A stretch of 50,912 nt of DNA from Clostridia bacterium (GTDB taxonomy: Bacteria > Bacillota > Clostridia > Oscillospirales > Acutalibacteraceae). How positions within the stretch are numbered: the first letter of the stretch is position 1; every line of letters starts with the position of its first letter. The stretch spans positions 1 to 50,912 of the forward strand of contig JAFYSE010000006.1 of NCBI GenBank assembly GCA_017546665.1, given 5' to 3'. Positions 34,131 through 42,548 of the stretch are shown here, one piece after another. A program made the position numbers and the translations under genes. The notes beneath the pieces are model-generated. The model ran no database searches and was not told the origin of the DNA. It saw only the letters and a list, made by a program, of their open reading frames with translations.

Positions 34131-35636
34131 TTATTTCTCCAATTTGTTTACTTGCATTCTTCTCTTACCCATAGTTTTCCACCCTACACGAAAAACCAAA
34201 TCCCTGAATGCTCCCATTTTTGTTGGGGATAGTGGGGACGTAAACGGTACTCCGTAAGGGTTTATTGCTGATGCATTTATGAGTACTGCCGAAAAGCACA
34301 GCATTATTCCGTAAAGTCCCGAAATCCCACCCACAATAATAAAGGTAAATCGCAAAATTGCCACCGGCTCGTAAAGAGTTGAAACTACAAAAGAGCTTAC
34401 TGCAGTAAGTCCCACAACTATAAGCATTGGTGCAGATAATATCCCTGCCGTTACAGCAGACTCACCAATTACCAATGCCCCGACTATGGAAATCGCGTGG
34501 CCCACACTCTTTGGCATTCTCAGTCCTCCTTCACGAACAATTTCATATATCAAATGTATTAACAGGGCTTCAAACATAACGGGTAAGGGTGTTCTGCTCT
34601 CCTGACCTGTTATTCCGAAAATCATTGTTTCAGGTATTATTTCCTGATGAAAAGTACAAATTGCAACATAAAGCCCCGGGAGAAACACGCTGAAAAGAAA
34701 TGATACTATTTTAAGCACTCGGATAAAAGTTGCATAATAAGGTCTTTTAAGATAATCATCAAGGGAATAAAAATGCTCCACAAAAAGATATGGCACGATT
34801 AAGGCATTCGGTGTACCATCAACAATTATGCAAACTTTTCCTTCACTTATTTTCGCAGTAAGCACGTCGGGTCTTTCCGTAAAGCCCACACCGCTGAAAA
34901 TAGAAGGATACTTTGTATCGAGGAATGGTTGCAAATATCCTGAACCTAAAACTGTATCAAGGGTGGAACTTTTTAACCTTTCAACAACACTTTCAAGCAT
35001 CTTTTTATCCACTCTGTCGGACATATAGCACACACAAGCACGAGTTTTTGTTGTGTTACCCACTTCCACAATCTGTGTTTTAAAAACAGGACTTCGCACA
35101 CGACGACGAATCATAGTTACATTATCTTTAAAACTCTCAACAAAAGCCTCTCGTGAGCCTCTTTCCTGCATCTCTGTTGATGGTTCAAGAACTGCTCTTT
35201 TTGGAAATCCCTGAACACCAAACATCACCACAAAATGTGAGTCTTCCGTAAGCATTAAAATACTTCCATAAATAGCCTCACGGATTGCTTCGTCAATATC
35301 ATTAGTTATGGCTTTATCAATACTTGCCGAAACTCTGTCAGCAGCAGAATAAATGAGTTTATCCCCACTCTCATCACTAAAATCTGCTTCAATAATAGGC
35401 AAAATCACTTGTTCGGTAGCAAGTAAACTATCACACATTCCGTCAACCATAACGAAATAGACTTTTTTACCAGACGCATTGTATTTTCTGTATTTAACAT
35501 CAAAAGCATCTCCAAATTGCTGTTTGACATAAATCATATTTTTCTGCAAGTCTGTATCCACAAATCTCTTTTCTGTACTGTTATTATCCTTTATAGTTAT
35601 CTCATCTATCTTTCTATCAAACCAATTTTCACTCAT
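34131..35636 (-). CDS. gerA: Spore germination receptor subunit A (GerA family)
   Basis: A 501-residue protein: a soluble N-terminal half (about 1-270) with the GerA hallmarks TRACVCYMSDRVD near residue 185 and FLDTKYPSIFSGVGFTERPD near 240, then a membrane domain with about five segments from residue 280, including VFLPGLYVAI, TPLPVMFEALLIHLIYEIVREGGLRMP and the tail. GerA subunits assemble with B and C as the germinant receptor ion channel in the spore inner membrane. Two GTG codons precede ATG 35636 in frame; the ATG is preferred with a GGTGA site upstream. Divergent from the DUF421 gene. Confidence 0.9.
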   Translation of the reverse strand: MSENWFDRKIDEITIKDNNSTEKRFVDTDLQKNMIYVKQQFGDAFDVKYRKYNASGKKVYFVMVDGMCDSLLATEQVILPIIEADFSDESGDKLIYSAADRVSASIDKAITNDIDEAIREAIYGSILMLTEDSHFVVMFGVQGFPKRAVLEPSTEMQERGSREAFVESFKDNVTMIRRRVRSPVFKTQIVEVGNTTKTRACVCYMSDRVDKKMLESVVERLKSSTLDTVLGSGYLQPFLDTKYPSIFSGVGFTERPDVLTAKISEGKVCIIVDGTPNALIVPYLFVEHFYSLDDYLKRPYYATFIRVLKIVSFLFSVFLPGLYVAICTFHQEIIPETMIFGITGQESRTPLPVMFEALLIHLIYEIVREGGLRMPKSVGHAISIVGALVIGESAVTAGILSAPMLIVVGLTAVSSFVVSTLYEPVAILRFTFIIVGGISGLYGIMLCFSAVLINASAINPYGVPFTSPLSPTKMGAFRDLVFRVGWKTMGKRRMQVNKLEK

Positions 35637-35715
35637 AAAAATCACCACTCTTATCTTTTACCAAATGATACAGAATATTACTGCTGTTTAAGGTCAAGAT
35701 AACAATGGTGATGAT

Positions 35716-36390
35716 ATGTTTGTAACTTTAATAAGAACTGTGATTTTATATATTTTCGCAATTATCAGCATCCGTGTTATGGGCAAAAGACAAATTGGTG
35801 AATTGCAACCATCGGATTTAGTTGTGACACTATTAATTTCGCAGATTATTTCCATTCCCATTCAGGATACGGATATCCCCCTTGTAAACACCATTATTCC
35901 AATTTTATTGCTTGTGGGATTTGAGATTTTAACATCAGTTTTGAATATGAAAAGTATTAAATTTCGTTCTTTTATGCACGGACATCCCGTAGTTATTATT
36001 AATGACGGAAAACTTAATCAAAAAATGCTAAAGGAACTTCGGTTTACCCTTGATGATTTGCTTGAAGCGCTACGCCAAAAGGATGTTTTTGATATTTCGC
36101 AGGTGCAGTATGCCATTGTAGAAACCAACGGACAAATCAGTGTGCTTTTAAAGTCACAATATGATACCGTCACCAAGGAGGATTTGAACATTAAAACCCA
36201 GCCACAAGGATATAAATGTCCCGTTGTTATTGACGGCAAAATTGTTAATAAAAATTTTAGAATATGCAATATGACAAACCAAAAGGTTTCTAAGATTATC
36301 AAAAAAGAAAAGCTTCAGATAAAAGAAGTTCTTTTAATGACAGTTGATGCAACAGGTAATCATACAATTATAAGAAAGGATAAAATATGA
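35716..36390 (+). CDS. DUF421 (YetF-type) membrane protein
   Basis: A 224-residue protein with three N-terminal membrane segments (about 3-20, 33-52, 58-77) and a cytoplasmic domain of about 140 residues. IRVMGKRQIGELQPSDLVVTLLISQI (19-44) and GHPVVIINDGKLNQKMLKELRFT (about 88-110) are the DUF421 core. DUF421 proteins have been linked to spore resistance in Bacillus, which fits the neighbouring germination operon, but their biochemistry is not settled. The next gene starts inside its stop codon (4-nt overlap). Confidence 0.85.
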   Translation: MFVTLIRTVILYIFAIISIRVMGKRQIGELQPSDLVVTLLISQIISIPIQDTDIPLVNTIIPILLLVGFEILTSVLNMKSIKFRSFMHGHPVVIINDGKLNQKMLKELRFTLDDLLEALRQKDVFDISQVQYAIVETNGQISVLLKSQYDTVTKEDLNIKTQPQGYKCPVVIDGKIVNKNFRICNMTNQKVSKIIKKEKLQIKEVLLMTVDATGNHTIIRKDKI

Positions 36391-36767
36391 AAAGAATAAT
36401 AATTGCCATTTCTGCAATTTTAGGTGCCTTTATCATATCTTTTTCAGGGTTCTTTTCAGTTGATAATGCTTGTAAAAAACTTGAAAGCCATCTGTTAAAT
36501 ATCTGCTCGGTTGCCCAACAGCAGAATACTGAAAAGGCTACTGACTTATCCAACAGTGCAGTATCTATGTGGGAAGATGTGCACGGACTTATTGAAAGCT
36601 TTATCCGTCACGAAGAAACTGACAAGCTTGAGGAATTAATAAAAAGTCTCCCCGTATATGCCCAACAGGGCAATATGGAAAGACTTGAACAACAAGCAGA
36701 TTTAGCCATCGACGAGTTACACCACCTAATCCGTAGCGAAAAGCCTATTATTAGTAATATTTTTTAG
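36387..36767 (+). CDS. DUF4363 family protein
   Basis: A 126-residue protein with a hydrophobic N-terminus (about 3-22) and a helical body (about 27-120) that should lie outside the membrane. The SNSAVSMWEDVHGLIESFIRH segment near residue 50-72 fits DUF4363, a family seen next to DUF421 proteins in Clostridia. The 4-nt overlap with the DUF421 gene argues that the two products work together. The function is unknown. No terminator is visible before the ctsR promoter region. Confidence 0.75.
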   Translation: MKRIIIAISAILGAFIISFSGFFSVDNACKKLESHLLNICSVAQQQNTEKATDLSNSAVSMWEDVHGLIESFIRHEETDKLEELIKSLPVYAQQGNMERLEQQADLAIDELHHLIRSEKPIISNIF

Positions 36768-36795
36768 TTATTGATAAACGACCCATAAAAATAAA

Positions 36796-36812
36796 TTTGA
36801 CCTTTTTTGACC
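36796..36812 (-). promoter_or_regulatory. CtsR box upstream of the ctsR promoter
   Basis: On the minus strand this reads GGTCAAA-AAA-GGTCAAA, a perfect match to the known CtsR heptad repeat (A/G)GTCAAA-NAN-(A/G)GTCAAA. It lies just before the -35 element. Confidence 0.85.
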
Positions 36813-36819
36813 TTTCCTA

Positions 36820-36847
36820 TTGACAAACAAAAAATAAAGGCTATAAT
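36820..36847 (+). promoter_or_regulatory. Promoter of the ctsR operon
   Basis: TTGACA (36820-36825), a 16-bp spacer and TATAAT (36842-36847), flanked on both sides by CtsR boxes. Confidence 0.85.
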
Positions 36848-36859
36848 AAGAATTGTAAA

Positions 36860-36876
36860 AGTCAAAGAAAGTCAAA
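36860..36876 (+). promoter_or_regulatory. CtsR box downstream of the ctsR promoter
   Basis: AGTCAAA-GAA-AGTCAAA matches the CtsR consensus and is followed at once by a third AGTCAAA (36876-36882). It covers about +6 to +22 of the transcript, where binding would block transcription. Confidence 0.85.
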
Positions 36877-36896
36877 GTCAAAAAGGAGTTGACTGT

Positions 36897-37343
36897 ATGA
36901 ATATAAGCAATATAATCGCATCAATGATTTCCGATATGCTTGAAGATGAAGGCTACACAGAAATTCAGCGAAACGAGTTGGCACAGAAAATCGGATGTGT
37001 CCCAAGCCAAATCAATTATGTTATTTCTTCCCGATTTACCCCCGAGCACGGCTATATTGTTGAAAGCCGTCGTGGCGGTGGCGGGTATATTAAAATCACA
37101 AGGGCAAGTTACGACACCGACTCTTTAAAAATGCACCTGATTAATTCAATCGGTCAATCCATGAATGAAAATACCTGTCGTGCCCATCTTAAAAACATGT
37201 ATGACAGAGATATTATGGATGAAAAAACAGTAAAAATATTTTTGTCGGCCCTGACTGGAAACGCCTATCGTGATATTCCAAGAGAATACGGTGACATTCT
37301 TCGTGCATCAATTTTCAAACAAATGATACTTAATATAATGTAA
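36897..37343 (+). CDS. ctsR: Transcriptional repressor CtsR of class III stress genes
   Basis: A 148-residue CtsR. The N-terminal helix-turn-helix (about 5-75) includes QRNELAQKIGCVPSQINYVISSRFT and the conserved Gly-rich wing SRRGGGGYIKI (63-73), the element that senses heat in Bacillus. The C-terminal dimer domain is about 80-148. It represses clp genes until heat stress or arginine-kinase signalling relieves it. AAAGGAG lies 8 nt before ATG 36897. It heads the ctsR-mcsA-mcsB-clpC operon, whose promoter it must bind through two boxes. Confidence 0.95.
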   Translation: MNISNIIASMISDMLEDEGYTEIQRNELAQKIGCVPSQINYVISSRFTPEHGYIVESRRGGGGYIKITRASYDTDSLKMHLINSIGQSMNENTCRAHLKNMYDRDIMDEKTVKIFLSALTGNAYRDIPREYGDILRASIFKQMILNIM

Positions 37344-37355
37344 GGAGTGAAAAAT

Positions 37356-37859
37356 ATGTTATGTCAGAATTGTGGTAAATATGAGGCTACAACTCATGTT
37401 AAAAGAATTATAAATGGTGAAAGTGCCGAGGCACATCTTTGTTCGGACTGTGCAAAGGCTCTTGGTTACAACGATGTTTTTGGTGGTTTTGGCAACACCT
37501 TTGGTGATTTGTTAGGTTCATTTTTTGGAGAGCCTCAGGTAGGTGCAATTAGTTCAAGAACAATTCATTGTGAAAAATGTGGAAACACCTTCAACGACAT
37601 TGTAAATAGTGGAAAAATCGGTTGTGCCGATTGCTACACAACATTTTACGATAAACTTCTTCCGTCCTTACAAAGGATTCACGGAAAAACACGTCACGAG
37701 GGTAAAAATCCAACAATAATTAAGACGGAAGTAACAAATTCTCAAAATCCTATTGAAGAATTAGAAGAACAATTAAGAATTGCAATAAACGAACAAAATT
37801 TTGAAAAAGCTGCACAGCTTCGTGACAAAATCAACGAGTTAAAGGAGGGACAGAAATGA
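37356..37859 (+). CDS. mcsA: Protein-arginine kinase activator McsA
   Basis: A 167-residue protein with four CxxC knuckles (C3/C6, C29/C32, C72/C75, C90/C93) that bind zinc, and a C-terminal UVR domain (about 130-165, NEQNFEKAAQLRDKINELKE). McsA activates the McsB arginine kinase and links it to ClpC. The upstream GTG 9 nt earlier is rejected because AAGGAG fits ATG 37356 at 8 nt. Its stop overlaps the mcsB start (ATGA). Confidence 0.93.
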   Translation: MLCQNCGKYEATTHVKRIINGESAEAHLCSDCAKALGYNDVFGGFGNTFGDLLGSFFGEPQVGAISSRTIHCEKCGNTFNDIVNSGKIGCADCYTTFYDKLLPSLQRIHGKTRHEGKNPTIIKTEVTNSQNPIEELEEQLRIAINEQNFEKAAQLRDKINELKEGQK

Positions 37860-38866
37860 GTAACAGATGGTATTTAGGCGTCGGAGAACAAAGTGATATT
37901 GTTGTAAGCACCCGTATTCGTCTTGCAAGAAATTTAAATGAATATCCATTCCCAAATAAATTAAATACTAAAAGCCGAACTGCACTTAATAATATAATTA
38001 AAGATGCAGTTGAAATGGACAATAAATTTGACCTTCGCTTTGTGGAAATGAAGTCCCTTGCCCGATTTGAGGCAGCTTCTATGGCAGAAAGACACATTAT
38101 CAGTCCCGAATTCGCATCTGACCACGACGGTAGAGCCTTGATGATTTCAAAGGACGAGGATATTTGTATAATGCTCAACGAAGAAGACCATATTAGAATA
38201 CAGATAATGAAATCCGGCTTCGCACTTGATGAGGCTTATGAAGTTGCCGACGAAATCGACGATTTATTGGGCAGTAAATTAGAATATGCCTTCGACGAGA
38301 GAATTGGCTATTTAACACAATGTCCAACCAATTTGGGTACGGGTATGCGTGCATCTGTTATGCTCCATCTCCCTGCCCTTACAATGAATGGACAAATACA
38401 CAAGCTTATTAACACAATATCAAAATTAGGTCTTACATTCCGTGGTGCATTTGGTGAAGGCACAAAGGCTACCGGGGATATGTACCAACTTTCCAACCAA
38501 ATTACTCTCGGTATTTCCGAGGAATTTGCAATAAAAAATTTAAAAGCCATCACATTACAACTCTGTGCAAATGAACGTGCAGCAAGGGAAGAATTACTTA
38601 AATCCATTGACACAGAAGATGCTATTTTCAGAGCATTTGGAACTCTAAAATGGGCAAGACTTCTCTCAACACAAGAACTTATGGATAACCTTTCCCTTGT
38701 TCGACTCGGCTCTGTGGCAGGGAAAATCAGCGTACCCATTGAAACCCTTAACGAGCTTATGATTTCAATGCAACCTGCAAGTATCAATGTTTTAGCACAA
38801 CAAAAACTGGAAGAAAAAGAACGTGATACAATAAGGGCAACAAAAGTACGAAACAGATTGAGTTAA
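37856..38866 (+). CDS. mcsB: Protein arginine kinase McsB
   Basis: A 336-residue member of the phosphagen kinase-like family. VVSTRIRLARNLNEYPFPN (16-34) forms the ATP phosphate-binding region, NEEDHIRIQ (about 117-125) carries the catalytic Glu loop, and QCPTNLGTGMRASV (about 155-168) is the conserved nucleotide loop. McsB phosphorylates arginines on misfolded proteins, marking them for ClpC-ClpP, and inactivates CtsR. The gene overlaps mcsA by 4 nt. A terminator-like hairpin follows the stop codon, before clpC. Confidence 0.94.
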   Translation: MSNRWYLGVGEQSDIVVSTRIRLARNLNEYPFPNKLNTKSRTALNNIIKDAVEMDNKFDLRFVEMKSLARFEAASMAERHIISPEFASDHDGRALMISKDEDICIMLNEEDHIRIQIMKSGFALDEAYEVADEIDDLLGSKLEYAFDERIGYLTQCPTNLGTGMRASVMLHLPALTMNGQIHKLINTISKLGLTFRGAFGEGTKATGDMYQLSNQITLGISEEFAIKNLKAITLQLCANERAAREELLKSIDTEDAIFRAFGTLKWARLLSTQELMDNLSLVRLGSVAGKISVPIETLNELMISMQPASINVLAQQKLEEKERDTIRATKVRNRLS

Positions 38867-38871
38867 TAATG

Positions 38872-38914
38872 AAAACGGTGGCTTTGAAAAAAGCTACCGT
38901 TTTTAATTTTTTGT
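38872..38914 (+). terminator. Intra-operon terminator or attenuator between mcsB and clpC
   Basis: A 14-bp stem, AAAACGGTGGCTTT (38872-38885) with AAAGCTACCGTTTT (38890-38903) and one wobble pair, GAAA tetraloop, then TTTTAATTTTTTG. It meets the criteria of a strong intrinsic terminator, yet clpC follows 43 nt after the stem without a convincing promoter. Confidence 0.75.
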
Positions 38915-38945
38915 TGTAATCATATTATAATTTGAGGTGAATACA

Positions 38946-41363
38946 ATGTATAATTTTACAGGTTTTAGTGAAAAAGCAAACATAGCCCTTAACAAGGCAG
39001 TAGAATGTGCCGAAGATTTAGGACACACATATATCGGTAGTGAACATATACTTTTAGGGCTTTTGGAGTCTGCCGATTCCGTCGCAGGAAAACTACTCCT
39101 TTCCAAAGGTGTGACAGGCAAAAAGGTATATGACATAATTAGGGAAACAGTAGGTGCTGGAATTCCAACTGAACTGACTCCATCGGATTTCACCCCACGA
39201 AGCAAACACATAATTGAAACTGCTCTTTATCTTGCAGTTTCAACAAATCAGTCTCTTGCAGGGACTGAACATCTTCTTATTTCAATTTGTCGTGAAGGCA
39301 ACGGCTACGGATGTCAGTTGCTCACAAGAATGGGAGTTAACATTCAAAATCTCATAAGGGAATTGGCAGTAAGCCCGAAGCAACAGTCAAAGCCTTTCTC
39401 CCAACAAAAAAATAATAATTCCCAACTTGAAAAATACTCACGTGATTTAACTGCCCTTGCAAAGGAAAATAAAATCGACCCTGTAATCGGCAGAGAAAAG
39501 GAAATTGAACGTGTTATTCAAATTTTGAGTCGTCGCAGTAAAAACAACCCTTGTTTAATTGGTGAACCCGGAGTTGGTAAGACTGCGATTGCCGAGGGCT
39601 TGGCACTTAAAATTGCCAATGGTACTGTTCCCGAACTTTTAAAGGAGAAACGTATTCTTTCCCTTGATTTAACAGGTATGGTGGCAGGTACAAAATACCG
39701 TGGTGACTTTGAAGAACGAATCAAAGGTATTATTGACGAGGTGAAAAACTCGACTGATATAATTCTTTTTATTGACGAAGTGCATACTATTATGGGTGCG
39801 GGAAGTGCCGAGGGTGCAGTTGATGCAGCAAATATTTTAAAGCCATCTTTGGCTCGTGGTGAATTGCAGTTAATCGGTGCTACAACTATTGACGAATACC
39901 GTAAGAATATTGAAAAGGACGCTGCTCTTGAAAGAAGATTTCAACCTATTATTGTTGGTGAGCCAACTCCTGAGGATACCATTGAGATTTTAAAGGGAAT
40001 TCGTGATAAATATGAGGCACACCACAAGGTAAAGATTACTGATGATGCTGTTAAATCTGCCGTAATTCTTTCCCACAGATATATCTGTGACAGATTTTTA
40101 CCTGACAAAGCCATTGATTTAATTGACGAGGCTTGTTCAAAGGTAAGACTTATGTCTTTGACTCCACCTGACGAAATCAAGGAAATTGAAAAGAAAATTG
40201 CCACTCTCTGTGCAGAAAAAGAGTTGGCTGTAAACAGGCAGGATTTTGAAAGAGCTGCAAAGCTTCGTGATGAAGAAAAGGAATTGCAACAAAAATACAA
40301 TTCCGAAAAAGCCAAGTGGCAATCGGAAGATAAAGCACGAGAAAAGCAAGTAACAGAAACCGAAATTGCAGAAATCGTGTCAGGTTGGACGGGTGTGCCG
40401 GTAAGTCAAATGACGGAGGAAGAAAGTCAAAGACTTTTAAGAATGGAAGATGAACTTCACAAGAGAATTGTGGGACAGGATACAGCAGTTACTGCTATCG
40501 CAAAGGCAATCCGTCGTGGCAGAGCAGGACTTAAAGACCCAAAACGACCAATCGGCTCATTCATTTTCTGTGGCCCAACAGGTGTTGGTAAAACTGAACT
40601 TACAAAGGCTCTTGCCGAGAGTATGTTTGGTGATGAAAACGCTATGATAAGACTTGATATGAGTGAATTTATGGAAAAACACACCGTTTCAAAACTCATC
40701 GGCTCACCTCCGGGCTATGTAGGATTTGATGAGGGTGGTCAACTGACAGAAAAAATTCGTAGAAAGCCTTATTCCGTAGTACTTTTTGATGAAATTGAAA
40801 AGGCTCATCCCGATGTATTCAACACGCTATTGCAAATTCTTGACGACGGTATTTTAACTGACTCACAAGGCAGAAAAGTTGACTTTAAAAATGCAGTAAT
40901 CATAATGACCTCCAATGTTGGTGCAAGACTCATTAACGAAGAAAAAGCCACGTTCGGCTTTACTGCAAACGAAAATAACCACTCTGAAGAAAAAATCAAA
41001 GAGGCTGTTATGGGCGAACTAAAAAACACTTTCCGTCCTGAATTCTTGAACAGAATTGACGATATAATTGTATTTTCCAGACTGAATGAGAACGACATCA
41101 TGGAAATTGCAAAACGCCTTTTAAATGGATTGGAAAAACGAATGGAAAGTCTTGAAATAGGTATAACCTTTGACGATAGTGTTGTCCATTTCATTTCTAA
41201 AGCAGGATATGACAAAATCTATGGTGCACGACCATTAAAAAGAGCGATACAAACGAAAATTGAAGACGTACTCTCCGAAAAAATTCTTGAAAAAATAATC
41301 GAAAAGAACAAAAATTATGTTTGCTCAATGGCAGATGGCGAGTTGAAGGTCGAAAGCAAATAG
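38946..41363 (+). CDS. clpC: ATP-dependent Clp protease ATP-binding subunit ClpC
   Basis: An 805-residue class I AAA+ unfoldase. Two N-terminal Clp repeats (about 3-140), Walker A1 GEPGVGKT (207-214), AAA1 Walker B ILFIDEVH, a middle domain with a UVR-type motif RQDFERAAKLRDEEKEL (about 421-437), Walker A2 GPTGVGKT (about 543-550), VVLFDEIEKAHPDVF, and the C-terminal D2-small domain. It unfolds arginine-phosphorylated and other proteins for ClpP. ATG 38946 follows GAGGTG by 6 nt; the GTG within that site is rejected. It ends the CtsR-controlled operon, behind a terminator-like hairpin. Confidence 0.95.
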   Translation: MYNFTGFSEKANIALNKAVECAEDLGHTYIGSEHILLGLLESADSVAGKLLLSKGVTGKKVYDIIRETVGAGIPTELTPSDFTPRSKHIIETALYLAVSTNQSLAGTEHLLISICREGNGYGCQLLTRMGVNIQNLIRELAVSPKQQSKPFSQQKNNNSQLEKYSRDLTALAKENKIDPVIGREKEIERVIQILSRRSKNNPCLIGEPGVGKTAIAEGLALKIANGTVPELLKEKRILSLDLTGMVAGTKYRGDFEERIKGIIDEVKNSTDIILFIDEVHTIMGAGSAEGAVDAANILKPSLARGELQLIGATTIDEYRKNIEKDAALERRFQPIIVGEPTPEDTIEILKGIRDKYEAHHKVKITDDAVKSAVILSHRYICDRFLPDKAIDLIDEACSKVRLMSLTPPDEIKEIEKKIATLCAEKELAVNRQDFERAAKLRDEEKELQQKYNSEKAKWQSEDKAREKQVTETEIAEIVSGWTGVPVSQMTEEESQRLLRMEDELHKRIVGQDTAVTAIAKAIRRGRAGLKDPKRPIGSFIFCGPTGVGKTELTKALAESMFGDENAMIRLDMSEFMEKHTVSKLIGSPPGYVGFDEGGQLTEKIRRKPYSVVLFDEIEKAHPDVFNTLLQILDDGILTDSQGRKVDFKNAVIIMTSNVGARLINEEKATFGFTANENNHSEEKIKEAVMGELKNTFRPEFLNRIDDIIVFSRLNENDIMEIAKRLLNGLEKRMESLEIGITFDDSVVHFISKAGYDKIYGARPLKRAIQTKIEDVLSEKILEKIIEKNKNYVCSMADGELKVESK

Positions 41364-41382
41364 ACAAAATATAATTAACAGA

Positions 41383-41411
41383 AAAAAGAGAGTGGAATCC
41401 ACTCTCTTTTT
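41383..41411. terminator. Bidirectional terminator between clpC and the LURP-one-like gene
   Basis: AAAAAGAGAGTGG and CCACTCTCTTTTT pair perfectly around an AAT loop. A-rich and T-rich flanks let it work on both strands for the two convergent genes. Confidence 0.85.
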
Positions 41412-41412
41412 G

Positions 41413-41910
41413 TTATGAACCTATTACAAAACTTACTTTTGCATTGTTTTGTGCGAGAATTGCATCAATAATCAACACCACCGATATAATTGGCACCGGG
41501 TCAACTCCATCGGCAATATCCACAGAATACGCATCGCCCCATGTAAACCATTCCTTTGAAATTGTTGCGATTGTATAATCTCCGTGGTAAATCTCATATT
41601 CGTGGGCAAGAAAATCACCCTCAACATCCCAATCGTAGCCTGTGACGGTAAATTTCTGTTTGAAAAGTGTGATGTGTTTCACAACCTCGGCAACATCCTC
41701 ACCGTTAATCTTTATGAAAAAACGTGGCAGAAAAGATAATACTTTCTGGTGAATATGTGCTTTGTGGTTATTATCCTTATCAAAAATGTCAAGCTTTTTA
41801 CCAATGCTGAAAAGCTCACCTTCAACCCAGTATGCTTCGTTTTCACGTTCATCATAGATTTTGAATTTATCAACAAAACTCAAAGCCTTTTGTTTCATAT
41901 AGAATTTCAT
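41413..41910 (-). CDS. LURP-one-related family protein
   Basis: A 165-residue protein that reads as a LURP-one/YxjI-type (Tubby-like) fold: KFKIYDERENEAYWVEGELFSIGKKLDIFD (about 14-43), then paired strands HIHQKVLSFLPRFFI and YEIYHGDYTIATISKEW, and a C-terminal hydrophobic helix (about 140-155). The function of bacterial members is unknown; relatives bind membrane lipids. ATG 41910 is preferred to a GTG three codons earlier, with GGTGA 5 nt upstream. It stands between the clpC terminator and the phosphoribosyltransferase gene, on the same strand as the latter. Confidence 0.72.
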   Translation of the reverse strand: MKFYMKQKALSFVDKFKIYDERENEAYWVEGELFSIGKKLDIFDKDNNHKAHIHQKVLSFLPRFFIKINGEDVAEVVKHITLFKQKFTVTGYDWDVEGDFLAHEYEIYHGDYTIATISKEWFTWGDAYSVDIADGVDPVPIISVVLIIDAILAQNNAKVSFVIGS

Positions 41911-41937
41911 ATTCGTCACCCAACATCCATTGTTAAC

Positions 41938-42489
41938 TTATAAGGCTTTCCCCTCTTTTGTGAACAATGGCAATTCTTCAAGGAAGATGATGTCATCACG
42001 CTTTGCGGCATCTCCCTCGGCAAGAATAAACATTCTGCCACAAACGATGCCACCTGCATCATTAACTAATTTCTCAACTGCTGCAAGTGACTGTCCAAGG
42101 GACACAACATCGTCAACAATGAGTATTTTTTTACCTTTCATTAACTCAGCATCTGCCATATCCAAATAGAGTTTCTGTTCACCCTCAGTTGTGATTGAGT
42201 TAACTGTTGACTCGAAAACGCCACTCATATAGAGCTTTGGTTTTTTTCGAGCAACAAAATATTTCTGATTCCCCTGTAATCTTGCCATTTCGTGAGCAAG
42301 AGGGATACCCTTAGCCTCCGCTGTGATTATGTAATCATATTCGGGGGCTTTTTTTAGCAATTCTTCGGCACAAGCAGTTGTTATTTCCGGGTCACCGAAG
42401 ATTACAAAACCTGCAATCATAAGTTCATCATTAAGTGGACAGAGTGGTAAATCTCTCTGTACCCCTGCAATATTCATTCTGTGAAACAT
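41938..42489 (-). CDS. Purine-type phosphoribosyltransferase family protein
   Basis: A 183-residue type I phosphoribosyltransferase. The PRPP-binding motif is ILIVDDVVSLGQSLAAVEKLV (about 121-141), and the N-terminal part TAEAKGIPLAHEMAR (about 56-70) fits adenine or xanthine phosphoribosyltransferase-like proteins. It would join a base to PRPP, or act as a PRPP-sensing regulator; the substrate cannot be assigned. AAAGGAG precedes the ATG by 7 nt. It is downstream of IreB and a small protein, with a weak hairpin in between. Confidence 0.82.
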   Translation of the reverse strand: MFHRMNIAGVQRDLPLCPLNDELMIAGFVIFGDPEITTACAEELLKKAPEYDYIITAEAKGIPLAHEMARLQGNQKYFVARKKPKLYMSGVFESTVNSITTEGEQKLYLDMADAELMKGKKILIVDDVVSLGQSLAAVEKLVNDAGGIVCGRMFILAEGDAAKRDDIIFLEELPLFTKEGKAL

Positions 42490-42513
42490 AATAACTCTCC
42501 TTTAAATGCAAAA

Positions 42514-42537
42514 GAGGACGGAAATCCTTCCATCCTC
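42514..42537 (-). terminator. Possible terminator between the IreB pair and the phosphoribosyltransferase gene
   Basis: GAGGACGGAA (42514-42523) pairs with TTCCATCCTC (42528-42537) with one wobble; the minus strand continues TTTTGCATTT. The T-tract is short, so partial read-through is likely. Confidence 0.5.
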
Positions 42538-42548
42538 CATTTCGCTAA

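Noticed and set aside
35640-35715. Sigma-G promoters between gerA and the DUF421 gene
   Set aside because: Some bases resemble GNATA and CATNNTA elements, but spacing and match are poor in both directions.
38308-38787. 159-codon frame antisense to mcsB
   Set aside because: The protein is Ser/Ile-rich without domain, has no ribosome site, and mirrors the codon bias of mcsB.
38926-38931. TATAAT directly upstream of clpC as a promoter
   Set aside because: No acceptable -35 at 15-19 bp, no TGn extension, and a start at about 38938 would lie inside the ribosome site. Kept only as a comment to the terminator finding.
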